Of a stretch of DNA of 64,000 nucleotides, positions 60,653 through 64,000 are shown piece by piece (position 1 is the stretch's first letter; every line of letters begins with the position of its first letter). This DNA comes from CAZPQK01 sp964588695 (lineage in GTDB: Bacteria; Krumholzibacteriota; Krumholzibacteriia; WVZY01; JAKEHA01). Under the pieces are notes generated by a model. That model saw only the letters and a list, made by a program, of their open reading frames with translations. It was not told the origin of the DNA and made no database searches. The translations under genes were made by a program, and so were the position numbers. The DNA is taken from assembly GCA_964588695.1 (NCBI GenBank), contig CAZPQK010000001.1:372001-436000 (forward strand). Reading direction: 5' to 3'.

Positions 60653-62262
60653 AATTTTGCAACCTCCCTCACAAACTTGTCGTCAAATTGCACGAAGTAA
60701 ACACCGGCCGATAGTTGCAGACTACGCGCGTCGAACGTTATCGGAGCGTTGCCCTCCGACACATTCCTGGAATGCACTAGTTTACCAGTGACCGTGTAGA
60801 TACGCACCTTGGCGGGCCGACTGCGATAGCCGCTGCTTAGGGTAAACGTTGACCCCGTCGGATTTGGATGTAACGAAATGCGCTTCGGTGCAACAACTGG
60901 GTTGTGAATTGCTGTTGTCGAGGGCTCAAAAACCTTTATGTATCCTGATAAATTGTTAGCGTAAGGGGCGCCGATAGCGACTTGGTCGCCTATACAAGAA
61001 ACAGATCTACCGAACCGTTCGTCATTGCCATTGGATACTGCGGTGATGATTGGATTAGCTCGCTCCAGATCAATGGCTTTGCCCAGCGCTGCAAAGACCC
61101 TAACCGTGTCCCTAGATTGCGGAAGGTAGTACTCCGAATAGAAGTTAATTACCAAGTCAGGAAACATATCACGGTTTGCATCGACAGACGCTAGCTGACT
61201 CCCAATGGCAAGATCATCGCGGGTCCCAAGCAGGACGGAAAATCGGGCTGTATCAGCGGTAGAGATTACTTCTTCCCTAGCTGGCTCCTTTAAGATGAAC
61301 ACCGCCCCCGAGTCGTAGAAACCGGCGGTATCATCCATGGGCGCGCCGATGGCGATCTCGAGTTGACCGTCGCAATTGAGGTCGCACACGGCTAGTCCGC
61401 TACCAAATTTGGTTAGTGGTTCCGAAGGTACAATCGACGTAGTGTGTTCAGAAATAGCTGAGAGCCACGTCACCGATGTAAGTGGCGCTCCGCCAAATAC
61501 GACATACACGATGCCATCGTCGGTAGCCGCGGTCTGACCCGGCGCCCCCACGACGATATCGCCACGACCGTCTCCATCGATATCGCCTGTCGCGATCTCC
61601 AAAGAAAAAGCCGAATACTGCCTATCATCATATAGCGCATATCCGGAGGTACTTACATCGATCACTTGAACGCCAAGTTGGAGGTCATCGATTAAGTAAA
61701 TGGACCCATTAACGGCACCCCACGCACCAACAATAGCGTCCGGTGTACCATCACCGAAGAAATCCGTGACCGAAACTGTCTCCCCAAAAAACAGCGCGCC
61801 TGCAGGTCGCAGCAATCGCGTCGTTAATGGGTCTGTGTCGAGGTCTAGCGAGTCTGGGAATACAGGCCTCCCCCAAACGACAAACGCCGCGCCAGCGTAC
61901 CCGTCTGCCCAGGCGGAACCCAGCAAGAGATCGGTGAATCCGTCCGAGTTGAAATCGGCGGCCGCAAGTTCAATCCTCGCCAGTAATTCCGTCTCCGTAG
62001 CCACTATTCTGAGGGCCGAGTCGGGCTGTGAATAATTTTGTGGTGCACAATCCTCCATGATCCAAAAGATTGACACTTCGCCTACCGCAGAGCCAGGCGC
62101 TGCGACCGCAAAATCAGCAGATCCGTCGCCATCGAAGTCCCCGGTTTCCATAGAATACCCAACGCGATAAAGACTTTGAGAAGACGACAGGTCGGCGACT
62201 GCAGCCGTGGACCAAACAAGGTGCAGAGCAGTGACTGCGACAAAATAGCGAGCGTTAATCAT
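60637..62262 (-). CDS. Secreted FG-GAP repeat protein with sorting domain
   Basis: 541 residues. Signal peptide 1-23 (VAVTALHLVWSTAAVA). Integrin alpha-like FG-GAP/VCBS repeats (GDFDGDGSADFAVAAPGSAVG, GDIDGDGRGDIVVGAPGQTA, CDLNCDGQLEIAIGAPMDD) bind calcium through DxDGDG loops. The C-terminal 80 residues are a divergent sorting domain (SLHPNPTGSTFTLSS, IYTVTGKLV, AGVYFVQF, LCVLR). TATAAT (62278-62273) lies 10 nt before the ATG. Probable adhesin or surface scaffold. Confidence 0.85.
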   Translation of the reverse strand: MINARYFVAVTALHLVWSTAAVADLSSSQSLYRVGYSMETGDFDGDGSADFAVAAPGSAVGEVSIFWIMEDCAPQNYSQPDSALRIVATETELLARIELAAADFNSDGFTDLLLGSAWADGYAGAAFVVWGRPVFPDSLDLDTDPLTTRLLRPAGALFFGETVSVTDFFGDGTPDAIVGAWGAVNGSIYLIDDLQLGVQVIDVSTSGYALYDDRQYSAFSLEIATGDIDGDGRGDIVVGAPGQTAATDDGIVYVVFGGAPLTSVTWLSAISEHTTSIVPSEPLTKFGSGLAVCDLNCDGQLEIAIGAPMDDTAGFYDSGAVFILKEPAREEVISTADTARFSVLLGTRDDLAIGSQLASVDANRDMFPDLVINFYSEYYLPQSRDTVRVFAALGKAIDLERANPIITAVSNGNDERFGRSVSCIGDQVAIGAPYANNLSGYIKVFEPSTTAIHNPVVAPKRISLHPNPTGSTFTLSSGYRSRPAKVRIYTVTGKLVHSRNVSEGNAPITFDARSLQLSAGVYFVQFDDKFVREVAKLCVLR

Positions 62263-62513
62263 TTCGATAACAATTATACACGCGGAACAGACGGATGGCT
62301 ACGGAAAGCCAAACTTGCTTTGGGACCAGTTCAGTCGAAGATATCGGTCTGCGCCCACGAGCACATGTATACACATCTGCAACAGCAGCACGCTTGATGC
62401 CGATCATCGACGCTCACCTCCGTCAGCGATTAGCGACTGTGTTCAATTGAGAATGCCGACGACAGTGACTTAGCAGACCAACACCCTTCGCATCCGACGC
62501 GCGGGTTACCAAA

Positions 62514-64000
62514 CTAGCGAACAACAACCATTTTTGTGCGCAGCGAAGCCGCGCCCATTGAAACCCTTGCGAAGTACACACCGCTCGCGACCGATGGGCC
62601 CGGCTGCCACACAAGCTCATTCCCTCCCAACGTATGCACGACCTTCGCCGAATACACCGCCTGCCCGCGGACATTGAACACTCGCACTTCACCGACGCCA
62701 TCAACGCCTGAACTCCACGACAACCGGATTGTCGACGGCGACGGCGAAGGAAACGCAATTAAGTTGGTCAGCGTTGGCGGGTATGCTGGCGTCGCGACCG
62801 GACTGCTGTCGGCGAAGAACACGTAGGCCTGGTTAACAAGGTGCGCGCTAAGCAGCAAATCGGTAAGGCCGTCGTCGTCCATATCCACGATTGCGATGCT
62901 CTGTCCTAGTGCAGAAGACGGAGAGCGTTCAAGTATGGTGTAGTAGTATGGTTCGTCGATACCCGTTACGACGCTATCAGGGAGTTCGTGCCCCCCGGGT
63001 AGTACCACTACATCACCGAGATAGCGACCCGCAGCGATGTCGTCGATACCGTCGCCCGTGACATCGCCAGCTTTCATGTGCACGCCAAACCAATCGTCCG
63101 CAGCCGGCCCCGATATAAACTGCGTGCAAGTATTGGGGTCTACGCCGATCGTGCTTGTTGGCGGCAAGTTGTTTACAGAGTAAACACAATAAACGCGGCC
63201 ATCATCTAAAGCGTAGTCGGAAACCAACAAATCCCATTCACCGTCGTTGTTGATGTCGCCGCTGCTGAGGATTTCAGCAAACCACGAGAACTGGCTGTGA
63301 GGCGCGAGTATTCGCTTGTCCCCGAAGCGCGGCTGGGACATGAGGATCGTGTCGGGAAACTGAGGTGAGCCGTAGAAAAGCGTTAGATCACCGCCGGCGG
63401 CGGCACCGGGCGAACCAACGACGACATCATCCATCCCGTCGTCGTTCAAGTCGGCGACATGCAAGCCGTATCCGGTGTAAGCAACATTTCGGTCTTCAAC
63501 TATCCGTACATCTGGGTCGAGGCCTTCTGACGTTAGTAGCGTGTCTGGGTTCGACGATCCGAAGAACACGAGGATGTTTTCGTATCCGTCGAGTTCGGCT
63601 TCCGCAACCACGATGTCATCAAACCCATCTCCGTTGGTATCGCCAACCTGCACTCTCAAACCGAAGAAGCCGAAACTTTCACGGCCCACCAACAACGTGT
63701 GCCGAGTGTCGCTGATCGCAACTGTGTCCGGCCAATCGGGCAAACCGTAAACAACGTAGACGCGCCCCGCCCGCGGCTCAAGCCCGTCCTGGAGAGGACT
63801 CGTCCATACAATGTCTTGGAGGCCGTCCCCATCAACATCGCCGGTCATAACGTCGCAGAGGCTACTCGGCCCTGCGTTCGGCGCGAGTATGCGGGTAACC
63901 GATGGACCTAGTCCGATGGTGTCGCCTGGCGTCAGACTCGGATCCCACATAGCGGTTAGAGTACCGGAACCTTGGCACGAAGCCCAAACAAAGTCTACGA
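62514..64000 (-). CDS. Secreted FG-GAP repeat protein with sorting domain (N-terminus beyond right edge)
   Basis: The frame is open through the right edge (upstream codons of the first internal ATG at 63950 read without a stop), so at least 495 residues are seen and the signal peptide lies outside. FG-GAP units recur (GDVDGDGLQDIVWTSP, GDTNGDGFDDIVVAEAE, ADLNDDGMDDVVVGSPGAA, GDINNDGEWDLLVS). The sorting domain closes the protein (IAFPSPSPSTIRLSW, VFNVRGQAV, ASGVYFARV, KMVVVR). It is upstream of the 60637 gene with 251 nt between, which show nothing I can name except the promoter of the latter. Confidence 0.82.
   Translation of the reverse strand, partial: VDFVWASCQGSGTLTAMWDPSLTPGDTIGLGPSVTRILAPNAGPSSLCDVMTGDVDGDGLQDIVWTSPLQDGLEPRAGRVYVVYGLPDWPDTVAISDTRHTLLVGRESFGFFGLRVQVGDTNGDGFDDIVVAEAELDGYENILVFFGSSNPDTLLTSEGLDPDVRIVEDRNVAYTGYGLHVADLNDDGMDDVVVGSPGAAAGGDLTLFYGSPQFPDTILMSQPRFGDKRILAPHSQFSWFAEILSSGDINNDGEWDLLVSDYALDDGRVYCVYSVNNLPPTSTIGVDPNTCTQFISGPAADDWFGVHMKAGDVTGDGIDDIAAGRYLGDVVVLPGGHELPDSVVTGIDEPYYYTILERSPSSALGQSIAIVDMDDDGLTDLLLSAHLVNQAYVFFADSSPVATPAYPPTLTNLIAFPSPSPSTIRLSWSSGVDGVGEVRVFNVRGQAVYSAKVVHTLGGNELVWQPGPSVASGVYFARVSMGAASLRTKMVVVR

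Overview
The window looks like a contig from an uncultivated Gram-negative bacterium of the FCB superphylum or a neighbouring candidate phylum (Krumholzibacteriota, Eisenbacteria and Latescibacterota are the type I have in mind). This is inferred, not tested. The signs are six large secreted proteins ending in a FlgD-Ig/type IX-like C-terminal sorting domain, many lipoproteins, S9 and metzincin-type secreted peptidases, a bacilliredoxin of the YtxJ family, and mixed use of Shine-Dalgarno and apparently leaderless starts. The sequence is moderately GC-rich and densely coding. I found no tRNA, rRNA, CRISPR array, insertion sequence or phage genes.

Layout. 1-5020 (minus): a tightly packed run thiL, ytxJ-like, arginase, methyltransferase, parvulin lipoprotein, serine hydrolase (cut by the left edge). 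5066-8614 (plus): an Fe-S themed stretch (Rieske protein, Rrf2 regulator, YgfZ-like protein), then hisA and a shared terminator. 8688-14742 (minus): a small secreted protein, an RNA pseudouridine synthase and a three-gene signalling operon (histidine kinase, REC-HDOD, REC-degenerate HD-GYP). 15003-16361: a POT peptide transporter. 16388-16944: about 560 bp without a gene, with a promoter, two structured RNA segments and three terminators. 16993-22193: ilvE, a ferredoxin reductase-like flavoprotein, a tandem repeat block, polX and nth. 22231-27314: small secreted protein, MerB-like protein, VOC protein, an ECF sigma/anti-sigma locus with mirror-image promoters, a SigZ-like sigma factor, and a tiny Cys-rich peptide. 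27398-35552: metabolic and housekeeping genes (S33-DCC fusion hydrolase, transsulfuration enzyme, two hydrolase/SDR genes, ABC-F, rfbD-rfbC). 35926-51361: cell-surface proteins mixed with a DUF362/ATP-grasp pair, dinB and an SDR. 51527-56781: divergent secreted metzincin-type protease and dipeptidyl peptidase. 56913-64000: small secreted proteins, then LVIVD and FG-GAP repeat proteins with sorting domains; the last runs off the right edge.

How it works together. Much of the right half serves the cell surface: beta-propeller lipoproteins, secreted peptidases and hydrolases, and proteins with a type IX-like sorting domain. Four small exported proteins (8688, 22231, 26829, 56913) carry a different shared C-terminus, Thr-Val-Pro..Glu..(Ser/Thr)-Trp-Gly-x-(Ile/Val)-Lys-x-(Leu/Met)-(Tyr/Phe). 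I regard this as the best candidate for an undescribed sorting or processing signal. Other items worth attention are the mirror-image ECF promoters at 25182-25245, the -10-like hexamers placed about 6 nt before start codons, the dispersed TTACATTCA/TGAATGTAA palindromes, and the structured RNA region at 16450-16944.
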